In this document: positions 1 to 9,323 of the stretch, piece after piece | How positions within the stretch are numbered: the stretch's first letter is position 1 | How the letters are laid out: each line of letters starts with the position of its first letter | Assembly: GCF_014192285.1 (NCBI RefSeq) | Contig: NZ_JACHXQ010000001.1 | Span: 62,001 to 126,000, forward strand | From: Halomonas fontilapidosi | Lineage (GTDB): Bacteria; Pseudomonadota; Gammaproteobacteria; Pseudomonadales; Halomonadaceae | DNA: 64,000 nucleotides | Direction: 5' to 3' | Program-made: the position numbers and the translations under genes | The notes under the pieces: generated by a model | Databases searched by the model: none | What the model saw: only the letters and a program-made list of their open reading frames with translations | What the model was told of the DNA's origin: nothing

Positions 1-332
1 CGAAGCGGCGCTTAGGCAAGGTCTATCGGGTCACCCTCGCCGAGCCGCTGGAGGGCGCCGCGCTGGACGCCGCCGTGTCCGGTTTCGCCGAGGGCCTGAT
101 GCTTGACGGGGAGGAAAAACCGACGCGTCCCGCGCAGCTGGCCATGCGCTCGCCGCAGGTTGCCGAGTTGACGCTCCACGAAGGCAAGTACCATCAGGTC
201 AAGCGCATGTTCGCGGCCATCGGTCACCATGTGGTAGCGCTGCATCGCGAATCGATCGGACCGCTATCTCTCGGTGAGCTGGCGCCCGGCGAATGGCGCG
301 AGCTGAGCGAGGAGGAAGTGGCGCTGTTCTGA
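1..332 (+). CDS. rsuA: Ribosomal small subunit pseudouridine synthase RsuA, C-terminal part (cut by window edge)
   Basis: The last 110 or so residues of a RsuA/RluB-family pseudouridine synthase, read in the frame that starts at base 3. The family core is visible as GKVYRVTLAEPL followed by the C-terminal ELTLHEGKYHQVKRMFAAIG block, in which the KYHQVKRM stretch is diagnostic of the RsuA/RluB/E/F group. RsuA modifies U516 of 16S rRNA. The assignment to RsuA rather than RluE or RluF rests on overall resemblance only, because the N-terminal S4 domain and the catalytic Asp lie outside the window. It converges with the diguanylate cyclase gene; the 52-base gap shows no convincing terminator. Confidence 0.8.
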   Translation, partial: KRRLGKVYRVTLAEPLEGAALDAAVSGFAEGLMLDGEEKPTRPAQLAMRSPQVAELTLHEGKYHQVKRMFAAIGHHVVALHRESIGPLSLGELAPGEWRELSEEEVALF

Positions 333-384
333 GGGTGATGCGGCGTCGCGCTTTGATGCGCCCAAGGGCGGTTGCTGCCGGACG

Positions 385-2127
385 TCAGGCGTAGATCTCG
401 ACTCTCGCCCGCCCTCGGTTCTTGGCCGAATAGAGGGCCTTGTCGGCGAGACCGATCAGCGTCAGCGGGTCGCCGGCATGCTCGGGAAAGGTGGCGATGC
501 CGCAGGAGATCGATAGCGGTCCGAGCACCCGGTCGCGGTAACGAAAACGCTTGTGGCTCAGTACCTCCAGCAGTTCGCTGAGACGCGCCTCGGCGATGGC
601 CGCCGTGGCCCCCGGCATGATGATCACGAACTCCTCGCCACCCATCCGGCAGACCACGTCGGCATCGCGGAAGTGATGGGTCAAGACTCGGCCCATGCCG
701 ACCAGCACCGTATCCCCTGCCTCGTGTCCTTCGTGGTCGTTGAACTGCTTGAAATGGTCGATATCGACCATTGCCAGGGTCAGCGGGGTGCCGTGGCGAC
801 GCGCGACCGCCGCCTCGTGCTGAAGTAGCTCGTCGAAGTAGCGTCGGTTGTAGAGCCCGGTCAGGGCGTCCTGGTAGGAGTAGGCCTGCAGCTTTTCGAC
901 CATCTCCTCCAGCGCCCGCGTGCGCTCGGCGACCTGCTTTTCGAGGGAGAGGTTGAGCCGGTGCAGCTCGCGCTGGGTATGCCGGTAGTGCCACAGGGTG
1001 ATCGTCACGATGGCCAGCGCGAAGACCAGTGCGGCAGCGCTGACCGGCACGCGTCGCCAGGGCAGCAGGCCGTGGGCCACGGCCATGTCGATCAGCAGCA
1101 GCAGGGCGAAGAGTCCGTAGCTGGTGACGATCAGCTTCTGTTCGGCATTGAGTGTGCCGAGGTGCACGGCGATCGTCGTGAACATCACCAGCAGGGTGAC
1201 CAGCAGCAGGACATCGAAGGTCGGAAAGGTGCTGGAGAGGTCGATGACGCCGGCCAGCGCCAGTCCCGGTGCCAGCACCAGGTAGCCCAGGTGGAGCTGC
1301 CAGATGCGCCGCAGCAGCGTCGGGCCTTGGGCGGCGAACCAGTGCTCCAGCATCAGCCCCATGGCCACCGGCAGCGTGTAGTAGCCGATGGCGGCCAGGT
1401 AGTCCCATAGCAGGGGAATGTCCACCAGCAGTTGGCTGGCTTGGGTCTCGGCCAGCAGCATGCTGCCCGCCGCCAGAGCGAACAGGCCGATGCCGAAGAA
1501 GCTGCGTCGGTCGCCCTGCACGATCGCGAAGATGAAGGCCAGCAGCGCCAGCAGCAGCAGGAAGGCGCTGACCACCAGTTCTCCGGCCGAACGCTCGAGG
1601 ATGTAGTGCAGAAGGTCGATGCGCTCCATCAGCTTGACCTCGCCCCACAAGCCGATGTCGGTATAGTCGGAGAACACCCGGAAGTAGAGGGTCTGGCCGG
1701 CGAAATCTTCCGGCAGGCTGATCATGTGCCACGGCCAACCCGCGAATCGTCCCTCGCCGCGAGCGTCGAAGTGTCCGTACTGGTAGATCAGCTCGTCCTC
1801 GAGCCAGGCCTGAGTGATCAGGTCGACGCTGTAGATGTAGAGTACCGGGTCGCGCCACTCGCCGGCGGGCAGGGTGATGCGAAACCAGGCGTGCCTGTTG
1901 TCGCCGCGGCCGGGCGGGTTGGAAGGAAAGGCGATTGGCTGCCACTCACTCTGCGATGTCGCGTCTCCGACCCAGGCGGGGGTGCCGTCATCCTGAAAGG
2001 GGGAGTCTCCCCAGCGATATTCCCAGCCTTCGTCGAGTGCCAGTGGAGCCGGACCGGCGCATGCAGGCGCGACCATCAGCAGTGCCAGCAACAGGGGCGC
2101 GAGCAGGGAGAAGAGAAGTGTACGCAT
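385..2127 (-). CDS. Membrane diguanylate cyclase with 7TMR-DISM sensor region
   Basis: A 580-residue predicted c-di-GMP synthase. Order of parts: signal peptide (residues 1-24), an extracytoplasmic beta-rich 7TMR-DISM-extracellular-like domain (about 40-180), seven or so hydrophobic segments (about 190-395), a short charged helix, then a C-terminal GGDEF domain. The active site reads GGEEF (residues 496-500) and is preceded five residues earlier by RDAD, which matches the RxxD inhibitory I-site, so an active, product-inhibited cyclase is expected. The start at base 2127 (MRTLLFSLL) was chosen because it gives a clean signal peptide and has an AGGA ribosome-binding site; an upstream in-frame start would add 24 residues without a membrane function. 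The periplasmic ligand is unknown. Confidence 0.9.
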   Translation of the reverse strand: MRTLLFSLLAPLLLALLMVAPACAGPAPLALDEGWEYRWGDSPFQDDGTPAWVGDATSQSEWQPIAFPSNPPGRGDNRHAWFRITLPAGEWRDPVLYIYSVDLITQAWLEDELIYQYGHFDARGEGRFAGWPWHMISLPEDFAGQTLYFRVFSDYTDIGLWGEVKLMERIDLLHYILERSAGELVVSAFLLLLALLAFIFAIVQGDRRSFFGIGLFALAAGSMLLAETQASQLLVDIPLLWDYLAAIGYYTLPVAMGLMLEHWFAAQGPTLLRRIWQLHLGYLVLAPGLALAGVIDLSSTFPTFDVLLLVTLLVMFTTIAVHLGTLNAEQKLIVTSYGLFALLLLIDMAVAHGLLPWRRVPVSAAALVFALAIVTITLWHYRHTQRELHRLNLSLEKQVAERTRALEEMVEKLQAYSYQDALTGLYNRRYFDELLQHEAAVARRHGTPLTLAMVDIDHFKQFNDHEGHEAGDTVLVGMGRVLTHHFRDADVVCRMGGEEFVIIMPGATAAIAEARLSELLEVLSHKRFRYRDRVLGPLSISCGIATFPEHAGDPLTLIGLADKALYSAKNRGRARVEIYA

Positions 2128-2359
2128 GGCGTCCTGAGGCCTAGTATCGGGTCGATAGTGTAATCCAACGTAACTCCTGGCGAATGCCACCCCTGTCAAC
2201 GCCCCGTCGCGGATGTCTTGGGACTCGGTATAGGGTCATAAAATTTATACCGTTATCTTGCTTTTCTACACTGAAAGTGGACCCACCGGTCCCAAAGAAG
2301 AAATCAGCCGAGACTGTCAGCAAACGAACGAGTAAACGCGTCTTTCCAACGTAGGCAGC
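2128..2359. promoter_or_regulatory. Intergenic region upstream of the diguanylate cyclase gene
   Basis: No supported gene. The stretch around 2240-2275 is markedly AT-rich (it reads TATAAA on the minus strand) against the GC-rich background and is the likely promoter area of the diguanylate cyclase gene. A GGACC/GGTCC inverted repeat with a 4-base spacer lies at 2279-2292 and could be a weak yejF terminator or an operator. A 60-codon minus-strand reading frame here has no recognisable protein features and was not called. Confidence 0.3.
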
Positions 2360-3958
2360 TCACTCGTGCGGTGCCAGCCCGGCGGCCGCCACCAAGGCTC
2401 GTGTGTAGTCGCTGGCAGGATTCTCGAGGACCTGCAGACAGTCGCCCGCTTCCATCACCTCACCGTCCTTGAGGACCAGCACCCGATGAGCCATGGCCCG
2501 CACCACCGCCAGATCATGGCTGATGAACAGATAACTCAGCTGGCGCCGGGCCTGGAGATCGCGCAGCAGCTCGACCAGCTGCTTCTGTACGCTGCGGTCC
2601 AGGGCGGAGGTGGGCTCGTCGAGCACTACCAGTTGTGGCTCGAGGATGATTGCTCGGGCAACAGCAATGCGCTGGCGCTGACCGCCGGAGAACTCGTGGG
2701 GATAGCGGGAGGCACAATCCTCGGGCAGGCCCACCTCGCGAAGGGTGGCACGCACGCGGCGGTCGACCTCGGCTCTGTCGAGCTCCGGCTGATGGAAGCG
2801 CAGCCCCTCGCTGATGATGTCGAAGACCGGCAGACGCGGTGATAGCGAGCCATAGGGGTCCTGGAACACCACCTGCAGGCTGCGACGCTGGCGTCGCAAG
2901 GCGTTGCCGGTCAGCTGGTCGAGGCGCACGCCGTTAAAGTCGATCTCGCCGCTGCCCGTTCCCAGGCGCAGCAGGGCAAGGGCCAAGGTTGTCTTGCCCG
3001 AACCGGATTCCCCGACGATGCCCAGGGTCTCGCCGGGGGCGACATGTAGGTCGAGTGGCTTGACCGCTTCGAACGGCGGCGGGCGTCGGCCAAAAAGTCG
3101 TGTCGGACGCGGAAAGCGGACACCAACGCCTCGGGCACTCAGCAACGGCGCGAGACGGGGGATGGGCGCCGGGCGCCCCCTGGGTTCGGCCTCCAGCAGC
3201 TGCCGGGTATAATCGCTGCGCGGCTGGCTGAAGACCTCCGCGACCGCTCCGGTTTCCTGTTCGCGGCCAGCATGCAGTACGCAGATGCGGTCAGCATGCC
3301 GGCGCACCAGGTTAAGATCGTGAGTGATGAAGAGCATGCCCATGCCATGAACATCACGCAGTTCGGCGAGCAGGGCGAGGATTTCCTGCTGCACGGTGAC
3401 ATCCAGTGCGGTGGTGGGCTCGTCAGCGATCAACAGTTCGGGGTCGTTGGCAATCGCCATGGCGATCATCACGCGTTGGCGCTGCCCGCCAGAGATCTGG
3501 TGCGGCCAGGCATCCAGCAGTTCGCCGGCGCGGGGCAGCTTGACCTGTTCCAGCAGGTCGCGGGTGCGCAATCTGGCGGCATTGCCGGTGATGCCCTGAT
3601 GCAGACGTAGGGTCTCGCCGATCTGCTTGCCGATGGGATGCAGCGGATTGAGCGAGGTCATGGGCTCCTGAAAGACGAAGCCCACTCGACTACCGCGCAA
3701 CCCCCGCCAGCCTCGATCGGTCAGCGTGGCAAGGTTGGTATCGCGCAGCCGGCGCTCGCCTTCGATGCGCGCATTGGGGGGCAGCAGGTTCATCGCGCCG
3801 AGCGCCGAGACCGACTTGCCGGAACCCGACTCGCCGACTAGGGCCAGGGTCTCGCCGCGCTTGACGGTGAGCGACAGGCGGTCGACGACGCGGATTCCGT
3901 CGAAGGCAACGGTCAGGTCGTGCAGCTCAAGCAGGGGGGACGTCCGGGTGTCAGGCAT
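2360..3958 (-). CDS. yejF: Microcin C/peptide ABC importer, double ATPase subunit YejF
   Basis: A 532-residue ATPase made of two fused ABC domains of the dipeptide/oligopeptide (Dpp/Opp) class. Each half has a Walker A motif (GESGSGKS at residues 42-49; GESGSGKT in the second half), an ABC signature (SGGQRQR in both) and a Walker B aspartate region. It energises uptake through YejB-YejE with YejA as binding protein; in Escherichia coli this system imports microcin C-type peptides. The start at 3958 (MPDTRTSP) is preferred over a longer frame because ABC homology begins within ten residues; it overlaps the 3' end of yejE by 8 bases, which suggests translational coupling. Last gene of the yejABEF operon. 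Confidence 0.93.
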   Translation of the reverse strand: MPDTRTSPLLELHDLTVAFDGIRVVDRLSLTVKRGETLALVGESGSGKSVSALGAMNLLPPNARIEGERRLRDTNLATLTDRGWRGLRGSRVGFVFQEPMTSLNPLHPIGKQIGETLRLHQGITGNAARLRTRDLLEQVKLPRAGELLDAWPHQISGGQRQRVMIAMAIANDPELLIADEPTTALDVTVQQEILALLAELRDVHGMGMLFITHDLNLVRRHADRICVLHAGREQETGAVAEVFSQPRSDYTRQLLEAEPRGRPAPIPRLAPLLSARGVGVRFPRPTRLFGRRPPPFEAVKPLDLHVAPGETLGIVGESGSGKTTLALALLRLGTGSGEIDFNGVRLDQLTGNALRRQRRSLQVVFQDPYGSLSPRLPVFDIISEGLRFHQPELDRAEVDRRVRATLREVGLPEDCASRYPHEFSGGQRQRIAVARAIILEPQLVVLDEPTSALDRSVQKQLVELLRDLQARRQLSYLFISHDLAVVRAMAHRVLVLKDGEVMEAGDCLQVLENPASDYTRALVAAAGLAPHE

Positions 3959-5045
3959 CGGGCCCGCTCCTCGAGGATTCGCTCGCCGCCGGAGAAGCGC
4001 TGGCAGCATGCTGGATATGACGGGGGTCGAAAGCATCGCGCAGCCCCTCGCCGATGAATACCAGCAGCGACAGCATCACCGATAGGGTGACGAAGGCAGT
4101 AATGCCCAGCCACGGCGCCTGCAGATTGTTCTTGCCCTGGGCGACGAGCTCGCCCAGGGACGGGGAACCCGGCGGCAGCCCGAAGCCCAGGAAGTCCAGC
4201 GCGGTGAGGGTGGTGATGGCCCCGGTGAACAGGAAGGGGATGAACGTCAGGGTGGCCACCATGGCATTGGGCAGCACGTGGCGCCACATGATCAGCCGCG
4301 AGGGCAGGCCCATGGCTCGGGCGGCGCGCACGTACTCGAGGTTCCGGGCGCGCAGGAATTCGGCACGTACCACATCGACCAGCCCCAGCCAGGAGAACAG
4401 CAGCATGATGCCCAGCAGCCACCAGAGGTTGGGTTCCACCAGGCTCGCCAGGATGATCAGCAGGAAGAGCATCGGCAGCCCCGACCAGATCTCGGTGAAG
4501 CGCTGGCCGATGAGGTCCACCTTGCCGCCGAAGTAGCCCTGGATGCCGCCGGCCACTACCCCCAGCACGAGCGAGCCCGCGGTGAGCACCAGGGCGAAGA
4601 CCACCGAGAGGCGAAAGCCGTAGATCACTCGCGCCATGACGTCGCGGCCCTGGTCATCGGTGCCCAGCCAGTGGCGAGCGGTGGGCGGCGACGGGGCCGG
4701 GTGATCGAGGGCCATGTCCAGGGTCTCGTAGGAGAAGGGGATCGGCGGCCAGAGCATCCAGCCGTTGGCCATGATCTCGTCGTGCACGAAGGGGTCGCGG
4801 TAGTCGGCGGGACTGGGCAGAAAGCCGCCGAATTCGGTATCGGGATAATCCACCAAAACCGGCACGTACCATTCGCCCTGGTACTGCATGACGATCGGAC
4901 GGTCGTTGGCGACCAGCTCGGCCACCAGACTGATGGCAAAGAGGACCGCGAAGATCCATAGCGAGACCCGCGCTCGCCGGTTATCGCGGAAGACCGCCAG
5001 GCGTCGCCGAGTGATGGGCGAGAGCTCGCGCGAAAGCAGTGACAT
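3951..5045 (-). CDS. yejE: Peptide ABC importer permease YejE
   Basis: A 364-residue inner-membrane permease of the DppC/OppC class. It has an N-terminal transmembrane segment, a long periplasmic loop with the family-typical DYRDPFVHDEI region, and a C-terminal block of five or so membrane helices carrying the permease EAA-like loop (RAARAMGLPSRLIMWRHVLPN), which contacts the ATPase YejF. The start at 5045 (MSLLSREL) leaves four bases after the yejB stop, as expected in an operon; an upstream in-frame start would overlap yejB without adding a domain. It pairs with YejB as heterodimeric pore. Confidence 0.92.
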   Translation of the reverse strand: MSLLSRELSPITRRRLAVFRDNRRARVSLWIFAVLFAISLVAELVANDRPIVMQYQGEWYVPVLVDYPDTEFGGFLPSPADYRDPFVHDEIMANGWMLWPPIPFSYETLDMALDHPAPSPPTARHWLGTDDQGRDVMARVIYGFRLSVVFALVLTAGSLVLGVVAGGIQGYFGGKVDLIGQRFTEIWSGLPMLFLLIILASLVEPNLWWLLGIMLLFSWLGLVDVVRAEFLRARNLEYVRAARAMGLPSRLIMWRHVLPNAMVATLTFIPFLFTGAITTLTALDFLGFGLPPGSPSLGELVAQGKNNLQAPWLGITAFVTLSVMLSLLVFIGEGLRDAFDPRHIQHAASASPAASESSRSGPDA

Positions 5046-5049
5046 CGGT

Positions 5050-6123
5050 TCAGGACTCCCGTGTCTCGAAGTCGATGCGCGGGTCCACCCACACATAGGT
5101 CAGGTCGGAAATCAGCTTCAGGACCAGCCCGATCAGGGTGTAGAGAAAGAGCGTGCCGAAGATCACCGGATAGTCGCGCTGCATCACCGCCTCGAAGCCC
5201 AGCAGGCCCAGGCCGTTGAGCGAGAAGATCACCTCGATCAGCAGCGACCCGGTGAAGAAGATACCGATCAGCGCCGCCGGCAGCCCGGCAATGATGATCA
5301 GCATGGCATTGCGGAAGACGTGGCCGTAGAGCACGCGACGATCGCTGGCTCCCTTGGCGCGGGCGGTGAGCACGTACTGCTTGTGAATCTCGTCGAGGAA
5401 GCTGTTCTTGGTCAGCATGGTCAGGGTCGCGAAGCTGCCGATGGCCGAGGCGATGACCGGCAGGGTGATGTGCCAGAGGTAGTCCTTGACCTTGCCCCAC
5501 ACGGAAAGCTCATCGAAGTCCGACGAGGTGAGGCCGCGCAGCGGGAAGAGGTCCCAGTAGCTGCCGCCGGCAAACAGCACGATCAGCAGGATGGCAAACA
5601 GGAAGCCGGGGATGGCATAGCCGACGATCACCAGTCCCGAGCTCCAGATGTCGAAGCGTGAGCCGTGTCGCAGAGCCTTGCGGATGCCCAGCGGGATCGA
5701 GATCAAGTAGACCACCAGGGTGGTCCAGAGCCCCAGCGAGATCGATACGGGAAGGCGCTCCAGCATCAGGGTGGTCACCGGCTCATCGCGGAAGAAGCTT
5801 TCGCCGAAATCGAAGGTGGCGTAGTCGGCGATCATGCCCAGGAAGCGCTCATGAGCGGGCTGGTCGAACCCGAACTGTGCCTCGAGCTTTTCGATGAAGG
5901 CCGGGGGAATGCCCCGGGCACCGCGCGAATCGCCACTCGCCGCGACGTCCCCGCCACCTCCTTCCATGCGGGTACTGGCCTGGCTGGAGAGGCCCTCGAA
6001 GCGAGCCAGCATCTGATCGATCGGGCCACCCGGCGCGGCCTGGACGATGATGAAGTTGAGCAGCATGATCCCCAGCAGGGTGGGGATCATCAGCAGCAGG
6101 CGGCGCAGTACATAGCGGGCCAC
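5050..6123 (-). CDS. yejB: Peptide ABC importer permease YejB
   Basis: A 357-residue inner-membrane permease of the DppB/OppB class. The first helix ([21 protein letters not shown]) is typical of the family, followed by a large periplasmic loop and further helices. The EAA-like cytoplasmic loop ([21 protein letters not shown]) is intact. It is the second gene of the yejABEF operon, 55 bases after yejA and 4 bases before yejE. No truncation or frameshift is visible. Confidence 0.92.
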   Translation of the reverse strand: MARYVLRRLLLMIPTLLGIMLLNFIIVQAAPGGPIDQMLARFEGLSSQASTRMEGGGGDVAASGDSRGARGIPPAFIEKLEAQFGFDQPAHERFLGMIADYATFDFGESFFRDEPVTTLMLERLPVSISLGLWTTLVVYLISIPLGIRKALRHGSRFDIWSSGLVIVGYAIPGFLFAILLIVLFAGGSYWDLFPLRGLTSSDFDELSVWGKVKDYLWHITLPVIASAIGSFATLTMLTKNSFLDEIHKQYVLTARAKGASDRRVLYGHVFRNAMLIIIAGLPAALIGIFFTGSLLIEVIFSLNGLGLLGFEAVMQRDYPVIFGTLFLYTLIGLVLKLISDLTYVWVDPRIDFETRES

Positions 6124-6178
6124 GGCGTATCCTTACTCCACGAAGGGCAACAGCCGGCGAGTCGGTTGCCGGCTCCCT

Positions 6179-8008
6179 TCAGCGATTGCGTTGGCGGGTC
6201 TCGATCTCGGCGCCGCGCTCGGGGTCCACCCACCAGGCGCTCAGGTCCAGGTTGTACTCGGGGAACGGTTCTTTCCAGGCGAACTTGTCCCACAGGGCGA
6301 TGCGCGTCTTGCCCAGGTGCCATTGGGGAATCACGTAGAAGCCCCAGCGCAGCACCCGGTCCAGCGCGCGGGCCGCGGTGTCCAGCGCCTCCCGGGAGTC
6401 GGCGGCGATCAGGTCGTCGACCAGGGCGTCGACCACCGGATCGCTGAGCCCGATCAGGTTGCGGCTCTGGGGGACCTCGGCATATTCGCTGGTCCAGAAA
6501 TCGCGCTGTTCATTGCCGGGGTTGGCCGACTGGGGGAAGCTGCCGACGATGATATCGAAATCGAAGCTGCGTAGCCGGTTGAGGTACTGGTTGACGTCGA
6601 CGATGCGAATATCGCCTTGGATGCCGATCTTCGCCAGATTCTGCAGCAGCGGCTGCACGACCCGCTCGAACTGGGTGTCGAAGAGCAGCACCTCGACGCT
6701 CAGTGCGGCACCGCTGTCGAGGTGGGTCATGACGCCATCGCGAACGACATAGCCGGCTTCGTTGAGTAACGCTAGCGCCCGGGCGAGGCGGGGGCGCATC
6801 TCCTCCGGGTGCTCGATGGGCAGGGGCTCTTCGAAGACGCGCTCGGGCAGGGCCTCGCGATGCGGCTCGAGAAGGGCCAGCTCGGCCTCGCTCGGCAGCC
6901 CCTCGGCGGCCATCTCGGAGTTGGCGAAATAGCTTTCGGTGCGCTGGTAGGCACCGTAGAAGAGGTTGCGATTGAGCCACTCGAAATTGAAGGCCAGGTT
7001 GAACGCCTCGCGGACCCGCGGGTCCTGGAACTTGTCGCGCCGCAGGTTCATCACATAGGCCTGCATGCCGGCGGGTTGTCCGTCCGGTACCTCGAGGCGT
7101 TCGACGAAGCCTTCTTCCAGGGCCGGAAAGTCGTAGGCGGTGGCCCAGTTGCGGGCGCTGGTCTCGATGCGCATGTCGAGGTTGCCGGCCTTGAAGGCCT
7201 CGAGTGCCACCGTCTGGTCGCGGTAGTAGTCGTACACCAGTCGGTCGATGTTGTGGCGTCCCCGGTTGACCGGGAGATCCCGTCCCCAGTAGTCATCGAC
7301 ACGCTCGTAGGCGATGCGTCGCCCCGGCTCCACGGTGCCGATCCGATAGGGGCCGGAGCCGAGCAGGGGATCGCGCGTAGTGGCCTCGAAGTCACGACCC
7401 TGCCAGAAGTGGGCGGGCAGGATCGGCAGCTGGCCGATGATCAGCGGCAGCTCACGCGACTCGCTGTCGGCGAAGTCGACGTGCACGGTCTTTTCGTCCA
7501 CGGCCCGGACGTCGACGACATCGGCATAGTAGGCGCCGTAGAAGGGCTGACCCTGCTCCGTCAAGGTCTCGAAGCTGAATACCACATCCGCGGCTGTGAC
7601 CGGCTCGCCATCATGGAAGCGCGCTTCGGGGTGCAGGTCGAATTCGATCCATTGCCGGTCCGGGTCCAGCCGGACCCCCTCGGCGAGCAGGCCATACATC
7701 GAGAAGGGCTCGTCGGGATGCTGAGCCAGCAGGGTGTCGTAGATTTCGGTCAGGCCGGTGGCCGGCGTACCACGAATGATGAAGGGATTGGTCGAATCGA
7801 AACTGCCGATGGCCGAGCGCACCAGGCTGCCTCCCGCCGGGGCCTCGGGGTTCGCATGGGGGAAGTGCATGAAGTCCGGTGGCAGCGCCGGGTCGCCATA
7901 CAGGGCCAGACCATGGACAGTCGGCACCTCGCTTGGCTCGGCCGACAGGGCCGGTCCAGCGAGCAGCACGCCCAGCAGCAAGCCCAGGCCAGGGGCAGCG
8001 TATCGCAT
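6179..8008 (-). CDS. yejA: Peptide ABC importer periplasmic binding protein YejA
   Basis: A 609-residue family 5 extracellular solute-binding protein. A cleavable signal peptide (residues 1-22, ending ALSA) is followed by the SBP_bac_5 fold; regions such as GLALYGDPALPPDF near the N terminus and GSGPYRIG in the middle are typical of YejA-like proteins. It captures peptides in the periplasm and delivers them to YejB-YejE. First gene of the operon; the 42 bases between it and mltD leave little room for a promoter, so transcription may start inside or upstream of mltD. Confidence 0.92.
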   Translation of the reverse strand: MRYAAPGLGLLLGVLLAGPALSAEPSEVPTVHGLALYGDPALPPDFMHFPHANPEAPAGGSLVRSAIGSFDSTNPFIIRGTPATGLTEIYDTLLAQHPDEPFSMYGLLAEGVRLDPDRQWIEFDLHPEARFHDGEPVTAADVVFSFETLTEQGQPFYGAYYADVVDVRAVDEKTVHVDFADSESRELPLIIGQLPILPAHFWQGRDFEATTRDPLLGSGPYRIGTVEPGRRIAYERVDDYWGRDLPVNRGRHNIDRLVYDYYRDQTVALEAFKAGNLDMRIETSARNWATAYDFPALEEGFVERLEVPDGQPAGMQAYVMNLRRDKFQDPRVREAFNLAFNFEWLNRNLFYGAYQRTESYFANSEMAAEGLPSEAELALLEPHREALPERVFEEPLPIEHPEEMRPRLARALALLNEAGYVVRDGVMTHLDSGAALSVEVLLFDTQFERVVQPLLQNLAKIGIQGDIRIVDVNQYLNRLRSFDFDIIVGSFPQSANPGNEQRDFWTSEYAEVPQSRNLIGLSDPVVDALVDDLIAADSREALDTAARALDRVLRWGFYVIPQWHLGKTRIALWDKFAWKEPFPEYNLDLSAWWVDPERGAEIETRQRNR

Positions 8009-8050
8009 CGCTCAGGTTCCTTGTAGCAGGCAGGGCCATGGCCCCGATCA

Positions 8051-9238
8051 TCAACTACCGGAAAGTGTCAGCTGTTGCCCCGGTTGTAAAGCGTCGGGCC
8101 GTTCGATGCCGTTCCAGCGGGCCAGGTCGGCCAGCGCCACGGCATGGCGGGAGGCGATGGCCGAGAGGCTGTCCCCACGACGGACCACATAGATATCATC
8201 GCCGTCGTTGGTGGCGGTGCGCTGACGGGCAGTGCCGCGGAGCTGTGCCAGCATCTGTTCGGCGCTGTCGGCGGGTACCAGCAGCCGCTTGACGTGGCGT
8301 GGGTCGACCCGGTTGCCGAGCAGGCCGGGATTGAGGTCGGCCAGGGCGGCGTGGGAGACCCCGGCCATCCGGGCTGCTTCGCCGAGATTCATCGGCTGGG
8401 TCAGCGGGACTTCGGCCACGGCCGGCGAGGCACCTATCTGGGGCAGCTCGACGTTGTAACGCTCTGGCTCGGCGATGATCGCCGAAATAGCGATCAGCTT
8501 GGGGACATAGGCCATGGTTTCCCGCGGCAGGTGGAGGTCCCAGTAAGTGCCCGCCTTGCCCTGGGAGAGCGCGGCACTGCGCGCTCGGTTCACGGTGCCT
8601 GCGCCGGCATTGTAGGCGGCCAGGGAGAGCTCGAGGTCCCCCTCGTACCACTGCTCGGCCTGCATCTCGATGTAGTCCAGGGCGGCATGCGTCGAACGCG
8701 CCACGTCCAGGCGGCCATCGTAGCCGCCCCCGCGGCGCAGACCCAGGGCATGGCCGGTGCCGGGCATGAACTGCCAGAGACCCGCCGCCCCGCGGTGGCT
8801 GCGGGCGTTGGGGTCGAAGGAGCTTTCGATGAACGGAATCAGGGCAATCTCGCCCGGCAGGCCGCGTTCCTCCACGCGTTCGGTGATCCAGGCAAGCCAG
8901 GGCCTGGCGCGCTCGGTGATCTCGACGATGTTGTGGGGACTCTGCCGATAGTGGTCGATCCACTCCTGCACGCGTGCCTGATCGGTATCTTCCTGCCATT
9001 GGAAGGCCTCGGCAAGGCGGGACCAGGCATCCCTGGGTTCGAGCGCCAGGGCATCCCAGAAACTCTGGTTGGCGGGAAGCCTGGCAGCTTGGGCCTTGTG
9101 GCTGACCGAATCGTCCTTGAAGGCGCGCTGAGGGGTGGGTGAGGCCTGGCTGTTGCCGGTGGCGGCCATCAGGGAACCCATCAGTGCGAGACAGCTGGTA
9201 AAGCCCAGGATCCGTCGACGTGTCGTATGGTAGGTCAT
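8051..9238 (-). CDS. mltD: Membrane-bound lytic murein transglycosylase D
   Basis: A 395-residue peptidoglycan lytic transglycosylase. It has an N-terminal signal region (residues 1-32), an SLT catalytic domain with the catalytic glutamate in FIESSFDPNA and the downstream GLWQFMPGT motif, a region resembling a degenerate LysM repeat, and one clear C-terminal LysM domain starting at YVVRRGDSLSAIA. It cleaves the glycan strand between MurNAc and GlcNAc with formation of a 1,6-anhydro end. E. coli MltD has two canonical LysM repeats, so this version is shorter. No lipobox was seen, so membrane attachment is uncertain. Confidence 0.9.
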   Translation of the reverse strand: MTYHTTRRRILGFTSCLALMGSLMAATGNSQASPTPQRAFKDDSVSHKAQAARLPANQSFWDALALEPRDAWSRLAEAFQWQEDTDQARVQEWIDHYRQSPHNIVEITERARPWLAWITERVEERGLPGEIALIPFIESSFDPNARSHRGAAGLWQFMPGTGHALGLRRGGGYDGRLDVARSTHAALDYIEMQAEQWYEGDLELSLAAYNAGAGTVNRARSAALSQGKAGTYWDLHLPRETMAYVPKLIAISAIIAEPERYNVELPQIGASPAVAEVPLTQPMNLGEAARMAGVSHAALADLNPGLLGNRVDPRHVKRLLVPADSAEQMLAQLRGTARQRTATNDGDDIYVVRRGDSLSAIASRHAVALADLARWNGIERPDALQPGQQLTLSGS

Positions 9239-9265
9239 CGAAAGGTGGTCTCCTGGTCAAACGTT

Positions 9266-9287
9266 GGCCTGCCGTCTCTGGCAGGCC
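9266..9287 (-). terminator. Hairpin between gloB and mltD
   Basis: A perfect 8-base-pair stem (GGCCTGCC / GGCAGGCC) with a 6-base loop lies between the gloB stop and the mltD start. In the minus-strand direction it is followed only by AACGTTTG, so it is a weak rather than classic intrinsic terminator. Confidence 0.4.
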
Positions 9288-9323
9288 TCATGTCATCCAT
9301 CAATTCATCCAGCAATGGCGTGC

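Noticed and set aside
2141-2323. 60-codon minus-strand frame in the gap before yejF
   Set aside because: No homology features, no ribosome-binding site, and it overlaps the probable promoter of the diguanylate cyclase gene.
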